This document shows positions 1 through 8,438 of a stretch of DNA of 64,000 nt, in pieces. Numbering within the stretch: the stretch's first letter is position 1; the number at the start of each line of letters is the position of its first letter. The notes under the pieces were generated by a model. It was given only the letters and a program-made list of their open reading frames with translations, made no database searches and had not been told where the DNA came from. The DNA is from Pedobacter jeongneungensis (lineage in GTDB: Bacteria; Bacteroidota; Bacteroidia; Sphingobacteriales; Sphingobacteriaceae): NCBI RefSeq assembly GCF_000633455.1, contig NZ_AYMG01000013.1, positions 310,001 to 374,000 on the forward strand, written 5' to 3'. Made by a program: the position numbers and the translations under genes.

Positions 1-758
1 GTAGCGATGTTTCCTGTTAAATCATCAGCGGCCATAGGACAGCCGCCAAAGCCTTTTAAGGCTGAATCAATGCGTTTAACACCGGAAAGATATGCGGCTT
101 CAATCTTTTCGAACCGCTCAGCAGGAGTGGAGTGTAAATGGATCCCAATTTCTGTATTGCTAAACCTTGCAATCAATTTAGGTAATATACTTTCAATTTT
201 TTCTGGCGTAGAGACACCAACAGTATCAGCTAAAGATAAAACTTCTACGCCTTTGTCAACCAGAACATCAGCCCACTTTTCTATAATTTCATAATTCCAT
301 TCATCACCATACGGGTTTCCAAAGCCCATGGATAGATAAACAACGGCTTTTTTATTGTTTTTTGCACAAACTGAAAGCATTTCTTCAACCGTATTTAATG
401 ATTGTGAGATACTCGAATTGGTATTACGCTGCTGGAACGTCTCAGAGATCGAAAAAGGAAAACCTAAGTAATCAACCGCTTTGTGTTTAACTGCATCTTC
501 TACGCCCCTTAAATTAGCTACAATAGCCAACAACTTAGTGGAAGTGTTACTTAAATCTAATTGTGCTAAAACTTCGGCTGTATCGGCCATTTGTGGAATA
601 GCTTTAGGCGAAACAAAACTGCCAAAATCAAGGGTATCAAATCCTACCCCGAGCAAAAGAGTTAAATACTCGGCTTTAAGTTCAGTAGGAACAAAATCGT
701 GTAATCCCTGCATCGCATCGCGTGGACATTCTACTAATTTGAATTTATTATGGCTCAT
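1..758 (-). CDS. Hydroxymethylglutaryl-CoA lyase, 3' end cut by window edge
   Basis: Likely cleaves 3-hydroxy-3-methylglutaryl-CoA to acetoacetate and acetyl-CoA in leucine degradation. About 252 codons are visible; the 3' end lies outside the window. The protein starts MSHNKFKLVECPRDAMQG, which matches the N-terminal catalytic block of the HMG-CoA lyase / DRE-TIM family (Glu-Cys-Pro-Arg-Asp). Further on it has LHLH-type metal ligands (IGIHLHSTP) and near the window edge the family signature with the catalytic Cys, GFGGCPMA. The ATG at 756-758 is the first codon consistent with the family start. It is transcribed away from the ndh gene behind it, with a degenerate repeat (about 768-805) upstream. 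Other DRE-TIM enzymes (isopropylmalate synthase, homocitrate synthase) are less likely because of the GGCP signature. Confidence 0.88.
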   Translation of the reverse strand, partial: MSHNKFKLVECPRDAMQGLHDFVPTELKAEYLTLLLGVGFDTLDFGSFVSPKAIPQMADTAEVLAQLDLSNTSTKLLAIVANLRGVEDAVKHKAVDYLGFPFSISETFQQRNTNSSISQSLNTVEEMLSVCAKNNKKAVVYLSMGFGNPYGDEWNYEIIEKWADVLVDKGVEVLSLADTVGVSTPEKIESILPKLIARFSNTEIGIHLHSTPAERFEKIEAAYLSGVKRIDSALKGFGGCPMAADDLTGNIA

Positions 759-767
759 ATTTTTGGT

Positions 768-805
768 TTAACCGCAAAGTGCGCAAAGTTTTTCGCAAAG
801 AAAAG
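768..805. repeat. Degenerate 'ACCGCAAAG' intergenic repeat
   Basis: The stretch contains CGCAAAG three times at short spacing (ttaaccgcaaagtgcgcaaa and onward). The same wording recurs at about 32828-32876 and, reversed, as ctttgcggttaa near 6293. It is noncoding and lies just upstream of the HMG-CoA lyase start. Function unknown. Confidence 0.55.
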
Positions 806-984
806 AAAGTATATTGTTTTATTGCTTGATGGCTTTATTGTTGATAGTTCATGGTGAAATGGTTAATGGCCATGATGTTTAACTAATTTGGCGCAGTTCA
901 GTTAACAAATAATGTACTTTCTCAATTGGCAGTTTGAAAACAATTTAACAATAGATCAATCTAACAATTAGCACACCCGCTAAA

Positions 985-1034
985 CATTTCGCATCAGTTA
1001 ACCGATTTAAACAATTAACCAGTTAACCATTAGG
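985..1034. repeat. Octamer-like 'GTTAACC' array
   Basis: A run with roughly 8-nt periodicity (units such as AATTAACC, AGTTAACC) lies directly after the stop codon of the NADH dehydrogenase gene. A very similar run occurs at about 62994-63023, again directly after a stop codon on the minus strand. It is an intergenic quasi-periodic repeat with no coding potential. Confidence 0.5.
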
Positions 1035-1041
1035 GAATGAA

Positions 1042-2361
1042 CTAATGAATCTCCGTCGGAATTTCCTCCCTGTAATCCACACTTCGGTCTTTTGCAAAGG
1101 TTCTGATAATTAAACGCGTTCCACGGTCGTAGCTGAAATAACTCCAAAGCCAGTTTACAAAAACAATAATTTTATTACGGAAGCCAACTAAGGTCATTAA
1201 GTGCACAAACATCCAGGTAAACCAAGCGAAAACACCTTGGAAACGGATTTTACCGATATCTACGACAGCTTTATTTCTGCCAACTGTAGCCATTGAGCCT
1301 TTATCAAAGTATTTAAATTTCTCTAAAGGTTTATTTTCTTTAATGTTGATCAGGTTTTTGGCCAGATGATGCCCTTGCTGGATTGCAGCTGGCGCAACCC
1401 CAGGGTGACCGTTTGGTGTTTCTTCATCAATAATGGCGGCTACGTCGCCAATTGCATAAATATTCTGATAACCTGCTACCAAATTCTGGGTATCGGTTTT
1501 TAATCTTCCTCCACGCACCACTTCAGCTTTATCTAAACCTGCTAAAACTTCACCTTTAACACCGGCACTCCAGATTACTGTTGAACTTAGAATCGCTGGT
1601 TTATCCTGTAAAGTAAGGGTATGGCCATCATAACCGAGCACCCTGGTTTCATTCATCACCTGAACGCCCATATCGGTAAGGAAATCTTTGGCTTTTTTCT
1701 GTGCCTGTGGCGACATTACACCCAATAATTCAGGAGAATTTTCGACCAGATAGATATTCACCTTACTTAAATCCATTTCCGGATAATCGTTTGGGATAAC
1801 ATGCTTTTTAAGCTCTGCAATGGCCCCCGAAGTTTCAACACCTGTTGGGCCGCCACCTACTACCACGAAGTTTAATAGTGCACTTTTTTTATCTGCATCT
1901 TTTTCAATCAGCGATTTTTCGAAATTCTGTAAAATCAAACTCCTTAAATCCAACGCTTCGGGGATCGATTTCATCGGCATTGAGTTGGCCTCGATTTCTT
2001 TATTGCCGAAGAAATTACTGGTAGAGCCAGTGGCAATAACCAAATAATCGTAATTAACCCTGCCTACATCTGTTTGTAAACAATTTTCTGCCGCATTTAC
2101 TTCGGTAACTTTGGTTACCCGGAAAATGAGATTCTTTTGTCCTTTAAAAATCTTACGTAGGGGAAAGGCGATAGAATCGGCTTCTAAACCACCCGTGGCT
2201 ACCTGATAAAGTAATGGTTGAAAAGTATGATAGTTATGTTTATCGAGCATAACCACCTGAAAAGGTTTGTTTTTTAAACGTTTAGCTAACTCAATCCCAC
2301 CAAATCCGCCACCAACAATAACTACTCTAGGGTATTCGCTTTTAGGAAGTTGTAAATCCAT
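1042..2361 (-). CDS. ndh: Type II NADH dehydrogenase (NDH-2-like FAD oxidoreductase)
   Basis: Transfers electrons from NADH to quinone at the inner face of the cytoplasmic membrane without proton pumping. The 439 residues carry two Rossmann nucleotide motifs: an FAD site near the start (VVIVGGGFGGIELA, residues 13-26) and an NAD(P)H site around residue 165 (VVVGGGPTGVETSG). An FAD-contacting block (IYAIGDVAA) follows at about residue 305. The C-terminal part is hydrophobic and aromatic (FAWFTWMFVHLMTLVGF), as expected for the membrane-binding end of NDH-2. Length fits the family. It appears monocistronic. A sulfide:quinone reductase is possible but the paired-Cys pattern of that family is not evident. 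Confidence 0.9.
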   Translation of the reverse strand: MDLQLPKSEYPRVVIVGGGFGGIELAKRLKNKPFQVVMLDKHNYHTFQPLLYQVATGGLEADSIAFPLRKIFKGQKNLIFRVTKVTEVNAAENCLQTDVGRVNYDYLVIATGSTSNFFGNKEIEANSMPMKSIPEALDLRSLILQNFEKSLIEKDADKKSALLNFVVVGGGPTGVETSGAIAELKKHVIPNDYPEMDLSKVNIYLVENSPELLGVMSPQAQKKAKDFLTDMGVQVMNETRVLGYDGHTLTLQDKPAILSSTVIWSAGVKGEVLAGLDKAEVVRGGRLKTDTQNLVAGYQNIYAIGDVAAIIDEETPNGHPGVAPAAIQQGHHLAKNLINIKENKPLEKFKYFDKGSMATVGRNKAVVDIGKIRFQGVFAWFTWMFVHLMTLVGFRNKIIVFVNWLWSYFSYDRGTRLIIRTFAKDRSVDYREEIPTEIH

Positions 2362-2527
2362 TCTGTATCGGTTTATCTATTGCAATGTAACAAAAAGATG
2401 GCCAAAAGGTTTAAAAATTGAGGTTTTGGCCACTATTTCAGCTGATTAATTAATATATAACGCTGGTATGACGAAGGTTGGTTTTTGGAGGTGTTGAGCA
2501 GCTAATCGATGTTAAATAAACCTGATA

Positions 2528-2730
2528 GAAATGGAAATCCTTTTTAATTTGCAGCAACCCCAACATCTTGTCATGCTGAGGCACGAAGCATCTGCAACCG
2601 ATGAAACAGATGCTTCGTGCCTCAGTATGACAGTGCCAACTAAAAAGATTGGAATGTATAGCAGGACTGTCGAAACCGAAAAACCTCAGGATTTGCTTTT
2701 CAAAACCTCACCCTGTTAAGGTTAGAAAGT
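2528..2730. repeat. Palindromic repeat element R1, copy 1, with conserved flanks
   Basis: Core arms are 2569-2594 and 2607-2632: 26 bp, complementary with one mismatch, around a 12-nt loop. The arm reads TGTCATGCTGAGGCACGAAG outward to inward. The upstream flank (tttaatttgcagcaaccc) recurs before the copy near 29080, and the downstream flank (ttgcttttcaaaa) recurs after the copy near 15014, so the unit is larger than its hairpin. Noncoding; similar to short palindromic repeat families seen in Bacteroidota genomes. Confidence 0.8.
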
Positions 2731-2867
2731 TGGCTAGGTTATGGTTGGACAATTCGCTAAACGCAGTATTAACGTAACGGTTAAAACCACAATCTCTTAT
2801 TTTCCTCTCCTCAAGGAGAGGAATGCATTTCAGAAAAAATTCCGGTAAACTTTGAAAAGGAGAGGCA

Positions 2868-2900
2868 CAAAAAAAGCGCCCCGATAAATCGAAGCGCTTA
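2868..2900 (-). terminator. Rho-independent terminator of secDF
   Basis: Read on the minus strand, AAGCGCTTCG...GGGGCGCTT forms a stem, followed at once by a run of T (AAAAAAA on the plus strand, about 2868-2875). It lies just after the secDF stop codon. Confidence 0.75.
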
Positions 2901-2922
2901 TATATTTTAAGATTTTTGGATC

Positions 2923-5904
2923 TTATTTTTTCTCAGCTGAACTACCCAAATCGATTACGATAGGAGTAGAGATACATAATGATGAATATGTACCGATGAT
3001 ACGGCCGATTAACAAGGCGAAGATGAATCCGCGGATGCTATCACCACCGAAAATAAAGATTACCAATAATACGAAGAATACCGTTAATGAAGTTAAAATG
3101 GTACGGCTTAAGGTACTGTTTAACGCGAAGTTGATTAAGTTGTTACGCTCTTCGCCATGTAAATCTTCTTTACCAGCTTCTTTTAGTTTCTCACGGATAC
3201 GGTCGAACACAACAACGGTTTCTGTCATGGTGTAACCCATTACCGTTAAAATTGCTGCGATAAAATCCTGACCGATTTCTAATGAGAATGGCATAATACC
3301 ATCTAAAATAGTGTAGAAAGATAATACCATTAACACATCATGGAATAATGCGATTACCGCACCTAAACCATACTGCCATTTTTTGAATCGTACAACGATG
3401 TAGATAAACATGAACAAACATGAGATCAATACTGCGTAGAAAGCACCGTTTACGATATCGCTGGCGATAATAGGCGTTACTTTTTGTGAGCTTACGATTT
3501 CAAATTTAGAACCTGCTAAACCTTTGTTTAAAGCATCTTCTACAACTTTATCAGTTTTAATGTCCTGATCTTCGATGTGGAAAGTAGTGGTGATTTTTAC
3601 CTGACTGTCTTCGCCTGCAGTTTTAACCTCTGGGGTTTCGTTACCGAAAACCGGGGTTAATTTCGATTTTAAATCTTCAGTGTTAACTGCTTTATCGAAG
3701 TGAACCAAATAAGTTCTACCACCTTTAAAATCAACACCCAGGTTTAAACCACCGTTTTTGAAGTACATACCAATACCAGCAACAATAATGATGGTAGAAA
3801 TGATGTAGTAAATTTTACGACGGCCAACAAAGTTGAATGCTAAGTTTTTAAATGCATTACGGGTTAAGCTGTTATCGAAGTTGATTTCGATTTTACGTGT
3901 TAATAACGATTCGAAAACTACTCTTGAAATGGCTACAGCAGCAAATAATGATGAAAGGATACCAATACATAATGTAGTGGCGAAACCTTGAACCGGACCG
4001 CTACCAAAAGCATAAAGGATAGCTCCTAAGATGAATAAGGTAACGTTTGAGTCGATAATAGATGGCATTGCATGTTTGAAACCTTCTTTAATGGCAGCGC
4101 CAATGCTTTTGCCGTGTGCAAGTTCTTCACGTACACGTTCAAAAATCAGGATGTTTGCATCAACCGATAAACCGATGGTTAACACGATACCGGCGATACC
4201 AGGTAAAGTTAACACAGCACCTAATGATACCAGGATACCGATTACGAAGAATAAGTTGATTAACAATGCAAAGTTAGCAACCCAACCAGCACGGTGATAA
4301 TACAACGCCATGAAGATTAAGATTACAATAAACGCGATTACGAAAGAGATTAAACCATCGTGAATAGCTTGTGCACCTAAAGTAGGACCAACAATATAGC
4401 TACCAGCAATACGTGCAGGAGCAGGTAATTTACCAGCTTTTAAAATGTTTGATAAATCTTTGGTATCTGCCTGTGTAAAGTTACCAGTGATTGACGATAC
4501 ACCACCAGCAATTTCGTTCTGTACCGTAGGAGCAGAATAAACCTGGTTATCTAATACAATAGCAATAGATTTTTTATTGTTTGGATCAGCAGCAGCTTCA
4601 GCAGTAATTTTTTTCCATTTAGCAGAACCTTCGCTGGTCATGTACATGGTTACTTCTGGTTTACCTTTCTGATCAAAGTCAGCACGCGAATCGCTGATTG
4701 CTTCACCACCTAAATCTGGTTTTCCATCAGCACTTACCACTTTAATGGCATACAATTCGAAAATTTTCGAACCTTCTCTTGGTTTAACACTCCACATAAA
4801 TTTCATCGTAGATGGAATAGATGCAGCAACTTCAGGAAGTCTTAAATATGAGTTTACTTTAGCAGTATCTTTTTGTAACGACATACCAACAACTGCACCT
4901 GGCATTAATTGTTGTTGTCCGTTTTGTCCTTGGTAAATTGGAAGGTTAAGAACAGCATATAATGGGTTAGATTTTACTAACTCAGCCCTAACCGCTGTAG
5001 AATCTTTTTTACCTAAACCAGCAAGTTTACCGCCTTTAGCTGTACTATCTTTAGTAGCAGCTTTTTCTAAGCCAGCTAATTTACCGCCAGCTGCAGGAGC
5101 AGCAGTTGTATCTTTAGTTGCAGGAGCATCAGCTTTTAATGTTGCTGCTAAAGTTTTATTGATGTTTTCTAACAAAGGTGCAACTTCCTGTACCTGGTAT
5201 ACCTGCCAGAACTGTAATTCTGCAGAACCTTGTAAAAGTTTAGCAATACGCTCTTTATCCTGCACACCTGGCATTTCGATTAAGATGCGGTTACTGCCTT
5301 CTTGTTTTTGCATGTTCGGACTTACTACCCCGAAACCATCAATACGCGAACGTAATACAGTAAACGAACGATCGATAGCGCTGGTTGCTTCTTTTTCTAA
5401 GAAAGATTCAACATCGCCATTGCTTGCGTTTGGTTTTAATTGCGAAGCATTATCCTGATTTGAAAAATAATCAGCAAGTTTTACACCCGGACTTAATTTT
5501 TCAAATTCGTTAACGAAAATCTTGATGTAGTCTTTACCGCCAGCGTTTAACTGGATCTGTGCGTTTTGAACTGCTTTGTTGAAGTTGGCATCAGTAGGGT
5601 TGCCCGCTAATGATTTAACCAGTTCAGCTAACGATATCTCCATCGTTACGTTCATTCCGCCTTTTAAGTCTAAACCCAAATTGATTTCTTTGGCTTTTAC
5701 TTCTTGATAAGTAAACCCAACAACTGGATAAACTTTCTCGGTACTCATCGAATCTAAGTAAGCCTTTTCTTTGGCTAAGTCACCTTTCGCATAGTTTTTT
5801 GCGTCTTTTTCTACCTTGGATGCTACCAAAGTAAAAGAAAGTGCATACGCACAAACGATAGCCAATACTATCGCTATAAACTTAATAAAACCTTTTCCTT
5901 GCAT
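2923..5904 (-). CDS. secDF: Protein translocase subunit SecDF (SecD-SecF fusion)
   Basis: Uses the proton gradient to pull exported proteins across the inner membrane behind SecYEG. The 993-residue chain holds SecD (about 1-650: one N-terminal membrane segment, the conserved NLGLDLKGGM block at 75-84, a periplasmic P1 domain, then a membrane bundle with GLSVDANILIFER) and SecF (about 690-990: LGVDFKGGRTYLV, then a second bundle with GYTMTETVVVFDRIRE). Fusion of SecD and SecF is usual in Bacteroidota. An Ala/Lys/Thr-rich low-complexity insert at about residues 258-305 repeats GGKLAGL twice. The gene stands alone, with a candidate promoter at 5951-5958 and a terminator after it. Confidence 0.97.
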   Translation of the reverse strand: MQGKGFIKFIAIVLAIVCAYALSFTLVASKVEKDAKNYAKGDLAKEKAYLDSMSTEKVYPVVGFTYQEVKAKEINLGLDLKGGMNVTMEISLAELVKSLAGNPTDANFNKAVQNAQIQLNAGGKDYIKIFVNEFEKLSPGVKLADYFSNQDNASQLKPNASNGDVESFLEKEATSAIDRSFTVLRSRIDGFGVVSPNMQKQEGSNRILIEMPGVQDKERIAKLLQGSAELQFWQVYQVQEVAPLLENINKTLAATLKADAPATKDTTAAPAAGGKLAGLEKAATKDSTAKGGKLAGLGKKDSTAVRAELVKSNPLYAVLNLPIYQGQNGQQQLMPGAVVGMSLQKDTAKVNSYLRLPEVAASIPSTMKFMWSVKPREGSKIFELYAIKVVSADGKPDLGGEAISDSRADFDQKGKPEVTMYMTSEGSAKWKKITAEAAADPNNKKSIAIVLDNQVYSAPTVQNEIAGGVSSITGNFTQADTKDLSNILKAGKLPAPARIAGSYIVGPTLGAQAIHDGLISFVIAFIVILIFMALYYHRAGWVANFALLINLFFVIGILVSLGAVLTLPGIAGIVLTIGLSVDANILIFERVREELAHGKSIGAAIKEGFKHAMPSIIDSNVTLFILGAILYAFGSGPVQGFATTLCIGILSSLFAAVAISRVVFESLLTRKIEINFDNSLTRNAFKNLAFNFVGRRKIYYIISTIIIVAGIGMYFKNGGLNLGVDFKGGRTYLVHFDKAVNTEDLKSKLTPVFGNETPEVKTAGEDSQVKITTTFHIEDQDIKTDKVVEDALNKGLAGSKFEIVSSQKVTPIIASDIVNGAFYAVLISCLFMFIYIVVRFKKWQYGLGAVIALFHDVLMVLSFYTILDGIMPFSLEIGQDFIAAILTVMGYTMTETVVVFDRIREKLKEAGKEDLHGEERNNLINFALNSTLSRTILTSLTVFFVLLVIFIFGGDSIRGFIFALLIGRIIGTYSSLCISTPIVIDLGSSAEKK

Positions 5905-5950
5905 TGTTTGTTTAAAATAATTTGTCTTTCGCTGTTTTTTAACAAGTCGG

Positions 5951-5958
5951 CAAATCTA
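5951..5958 (-). promoter_or_regulatory. Candidate -7 promoter box for secDF
   Basis: The minus strand reads TAGATTTG, matching the Bacteroidota -7 consensus TAnnTTTG, about 47 nt upstream of the secDF ATG. A clear TTG at the -33 position is not present (TTC at the expected place), so this is tentative. Confidence 0.4.
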
Positions 5959-6183
5959 ATTAAATTTTTAAATTATAGAACCCCTTAATTGATAAATTAT
6001 TAACATTAATTTTTATCAGGCAATAATCATATAAGAATCCATCCATTGAATTCATTTCATAATCCTGAATTTAGGTTGAAATTGATTTGGAATGCAATTG
6101 TAGCATCTTTCCCTCTGTGAGCTCTAAGGTATACTTTAGAATTTTTTATTGAAAAGCAATACCTGCGTTTCTTAGGTTCCGAT

Positions 6184-6240
6184 AGTCCCGCTGTCCGTTT
6201 TATCCCGATGAAGAATCGGGATGCCCACTACCATCGGGTT
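6184..6240. repeat. Repeat family R2 ('TAGTCCCGC'), copy 1
   Basis: Begins tagtcccgctgtccg and contains a perfect 8-bp hairpin at 6202-6222 (ATCCCGAT, loop GAAGA, ATCGGGAT). The same terminus TAGTCCCGC begins the larger palindromes at 41136 and 60264. Noncoding. Confidence 0.65.
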
Positions 6241-6310
6241 TAGCTGGCAAGGGAAGAATCGGAATTAGCTTATAAAATAAATTATTCTCGTTCTTTGCGG
6301 TTAATTTGAG

Positions 6311-6820
6311 CTAAATTCGCGCTAAAACCTCAAAAGTATAATCGTATATATTCTTCTCGTCTGCTTTATGGGATTCGCTACTGATTACTTTCCATTCATT
6401 CCGGTCAATTTCTGGGAAAAATGTATCAGCGTCAAAATGGTGGTGTATGGTAGTTAAATATAATGTGTCCGTTTTTGGTAAGGCTTGCCTATAAATTTCG
6501 GCGCCACCAACAATAAATACCGGTTTTCCTTCGGTTTTGGTAAGCGCTAAGGCCTCATCCAGACTATTTACCACTTCAACACCCTCAATTTTTAATTCGT
6601 TATCCCTGGTAATTACAATGTTTCTTCGGTTGGGCAATGGCCTGCCAACAGAATCGAAGGTTTTTCGCCCCATAATAACTGTATGGCCAGACGTAGTTTG
6701 TTTAAAAAACTTTAAATCGGCAGGCATGTGCCATAAAAGCTGGTTGTTTTTGCCAATTGCGTAATTTTCGCCAATAGCTACGGCTATTGAAAGCGAAGGG
6801 CTTTTTGGTTCATTGGTCAT
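6311..6820 (-). CDS. folA: Dihydrofolate reductase
   Basis: Reduces dihydrofolate to tetrahydrofolate with NADPH, regenerating the folate oxidised by thymidylate synthase. The 169-residue chain has the DHFR order of motifs: SIAVAIGENYAIGKNNQLLWHMPADLK cut here as AIGKNNQLLWHMPADLK (about 22-38, with the substrate-binding acidic residue in PADLK), VIMGRKTFDSVGRPLP (about 48-63) and VFIVGGAEIY (about 100-109). The only usable start is ATG 6818-6820, which sits inside an octamer-type intergenic repeat, so the first residues MTNEP come from repeat sequence. It is the last gene of a thyA / four-helix / folA group on the minus strand. Confidence 0.96.
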   Translation of the reverse strand: MTNEPKSPSLSIAVAIGENYAIGKNNQLLWHMPADLKFFKQTTSGHTVIMGRKTFDSVGRPLPNRRNIVITRDNELKIEGVEVVNSLDEALALTKTEGKPVFIVGGAEIYRQALPKTDTLYLTTIHHHFDADTFFPEIDRNEWKVISSESHKADEKNIYDYTFEVLARI

Positions 6821-6833
6821 TAGTCATTTGTTT
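6807..6833. repeat. Inverted octamer repeat, left flank of four-helix gene
   Basis: Plus strand reads GTTCATTGGTCATTAG then TCATTTGTTT (6808-6833). The reverse complement of 7342-7375 contains the same 16 bases, then an extra 8-nt unit, then the same 10 bases. The repeat overlaps the folA start codon. The same octamers occur at about 61966-62012. Confidence 0.7.
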
Positions 6834-6901
6834 ATTGGTGTTTCGCAGGGCGTATTAAGCAAAGTTTGTTAGGCCAGATTCCGACATGCATAAACGACGA
6901 G

Positions 6902-7273
6902 TTAAAATTTATTTAGATTTTTGCCGATATACTTAATGTAAGCATTCAGTTTTAAGTGCATAGTTTGTAGTTCGGCATAAAGTTCTGAGTAACAATCTTC
7001 AGATATTAAATTCCTGTTTTTTGATTTCCTAAGAAATGATTTTACTTCCAAGATCGAGCCCCGGCTATAGTAACAAAAGTTTTTATTCTCTTTAAAATGA
7101 TAACGGCCATATCCTTCGGCAATGTTTGCACTGATAGAATCAGCCGCCCGGCATATTTGTTTTCCTATGGTATCTTTTGCGAAATAATCCCATCCCATAA
7201 CGATATCCCAGATTTTATCAGAAATCAGTTCTGAAAGATTATAGACTTCTAAATCCTCTAATTTATAATTCAT
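6902..7273 (-). CDS. Four-helix bundle protein (23S rRNA IVS-type / S23 family)
   Basis: A 123-residue helical protein of the family first met inside 23S rRNA intervening sequences; its biochemical role is not established. Supporting motifs: MNYKLEDLEVYNLSELIS at the start, the family hallmark SISANIAEGYGR (about residues 48-59) and YYSRGSILEVKSFL after it. The start ATG at 7271-7273 was chosen because homologues begin at the 'LEDLxVY' segment; an upstream GTG would add an unconserved tail. The gene lies between thyA and folA on the same strand and is bracketed by inverted octamer repeats, which suggests it was inserted into a thyA-folA pair. It is not in an rRNA here. Confidence 0.88.
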   Translation of the reverse strand: MNYKLEDLEVYNLSELISDKIWDIVMGWDYFAKDTIGKQICRAADSISANIAEGYGRYHFKENKNFCYYSRGSILEVKSFLRKSKNRNLISEDCYSELYAELQTMHLKLNAYIKYIGKNLNKF

Positions 7274-7341
7274 TTTTTTCAATTTAAGTGAATTTATATA
7301 TCGGGATGATTTATAAAAATCAGATGTTCTATTCTGCACCC

Positions 7342-7379
7342 AAACAAATGAACCAATGGCTAATGACCAATGAACAAAT
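7342..7379. repeat. Inverted octamer repeat, right flank of four-helix gene
   Basis: Units such as ATGAACCA, ATGGCTA and ATGACCA lie between the four-helix gene and the thyA stop codon. They are the inverted counterpart of 6807-6833, with one extra octamer unit. Confidence 0.7.
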
Positions 7380-7380
7380 A

Positions 7381-8175
7381 TTATACTGCTACAATGCCTT
7401 TAATATGTGGATGTGCTTCGTAATTCTCCAATGTAAAATCTTCAAATTTAAAATCAAAGATGCTTTTTACATCAGGATTGATTTTCATAGTTGGAAGCGG
7501 TTTAGGCTCACGGCTTAATTGTAAGTTGGCCTGTTCGATATGGTTATTGTATAAATGGGCATCACCAAGGGTATGGATAAAATCTCTGGCCTGTAAACCG
7601 CAAACCTGTGCCACCATCATGGTAAGTAAGGCATAAGAGGCAATATTGAAAGGGACGCCCAGAAAAATATCGGCACTGCGCTGATATAACTGGCAACTTA
7701 ATTTTCCATCAGCAACATAAAACTGAAAAAAAGCATGACAAGGGGGCAAGGCCATATTTTCGATTTCTGCAACATTCCATGCTGAAACAATAATTCTTCG
7801 CGAATCAGGATTGTTTTTGATCGTGTTGATAATATTCGTAATCTGATCAATGTGCTGTCCATCAGGCGTAGGCCAGCTTCTCCATTGCGAGCCGTAAACT
7901 GGTCCGAGGTTACCATTTTCATCCGCCCATTCGTCCCAGATACGTACACCATTATCTTTAAGGTATTTAATATTGGTATCGCCGGTTAAAAACCAGATCA
8001 GTTCGTGGATGATAGATTTTAAATGCAGTTTCTTTGTGGTCACCATCGGAAACCCCTCCTGAAGGTTAAAACGCATCTGATAACCAAAAACGCTTATTGT
8101 TCCCGTACCGGTACGGTCGTGCTTTTGAGCGCCATGATCAAGCACGTGCTGCATTAAATCTAAATATTGTTTCAT
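7381..8175 (-). CDS. thyA: Thymidylate synthase
   Basis: Methylates dUMP to dTMP using methylene-tetrahydrofolate, which leaves dihydrofolate for FolA. With the ATG at 8173-8175 the protein is 264 residues, the same length as the E. coli enzyme, and begins [15 protein letters not shown]. The nucleophile is Cys146 in [14 protein letters not shown]; the phosphate-binding pair Arg126-Arg127 is in [12 protein letters not shown]; the dUMP-binding block [16 protein letters not shown] follows. The longer in-frame start would add 18 residues encoded by intergenic sequence and is rejected. It heads the thyA / four-helix / folA group. Confidence 0.97.
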   Translation of the reverse strand: MKQYLDLMQHVLDHGAQKHDRTGTGTISVFGYQMRFNLQEGFPMVTTKKLHLKSIIHELIWFLTGDTNIKYLKDNGVRIWDEWADENGNLGPVYGSQWRSWPTPDGQHIDQITNIINTIKNNPDSRRIIVSAWNVAEIENMALPPCHAFFQFYVADGKLSCQLYQRSADIFLGVPFNIASYALLTMMVAQVCGLQARDFIHTLGDAHLYNNHIEQANLQLSREPKPLPTMKINPDVKSIFDFKFEDFTLENYEAHPHIKGIVAV

Positions 8176-8402
8176 ACACCCCAAACCCCTTGAGGGGCTT
8201 TTAAATTGTAAATAATTAATAAAATACAAATATCTAAAATTTATCAGGTGTTGTAAATCATTTTAATGTTTAATTGTTAACATAGGTTGGGGAATTATGG
8301 CGTGCCATCCGGATGTTTAATTCCGGCGTGTAGTCACGGCGTGAAGCCGCGACCTACATAAAATTTGTATGTTTGCACCATGACCGTATTTGGTTTTGGG
8401 GG

Positions 8403-8432
8403 GAATCTCAAATCTCAAATCTCAAATCTCAT
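8403..8432. repeat. 7-nt tandem array 'AAATCTC'
   Basis: Three exact head-to-tail copies of AAATCTC plus partial copies lie immediately before the ispE start. The same wording in looser form occupies the next two gaps (about 9320-9357 and 9406-9432) and the one before metZ (about 9896-9960). Confidence 0.75.
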
Positions 8433-8438
8433 ACCTGT

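Larger units (their letters stand above)
2362..2922. other. Intergenic region with repeat element and hairpins
   Basis: This 561-bp gap between ndh and secDF holds a long-armed palindromic repeat (2569-2632) with conserved flanks, a perfect 8-bp hairpin at about 2803-2822 (TCCTCTCC, loop TCAA, GGAGAGGA) and the secDF terminator (2868-2900). No credible gene is present; the 62-codon open frame across 2531-2719 merely reads through the palindrome. Confidence 0.7.
5905..6310. other. Intergenic region between secDF and folA
   Basis: An AT-rich gap of 406 bp. It contains the candidate secDF promoter and a fragment of the 'TAGTCCCGC' repeat family at about 6184-6240. No gene or RNA is recognised. 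Confidence 0.6.

Noticed and set aside
2531..2719. 62-codon open frame between ndh and secDF
   Set aside because: It reads through both arms of the R1 palindrome.
6902..7273. Diversity-generating retroelement accessory (Avd-like) protein
   Set aside because: Avd is also a four-helix bundle, but there is no reverse transcriptase or template/variable repeat in the window, and the motif pattern fits the S23/IVS family.
8176..8229. Longer thyA start adding 18 residues
   Set aside because: The shorter form gives exactly the 264-residue E. coli length with Cys146 in register; the extension encodes intergenic hairpin sequence.
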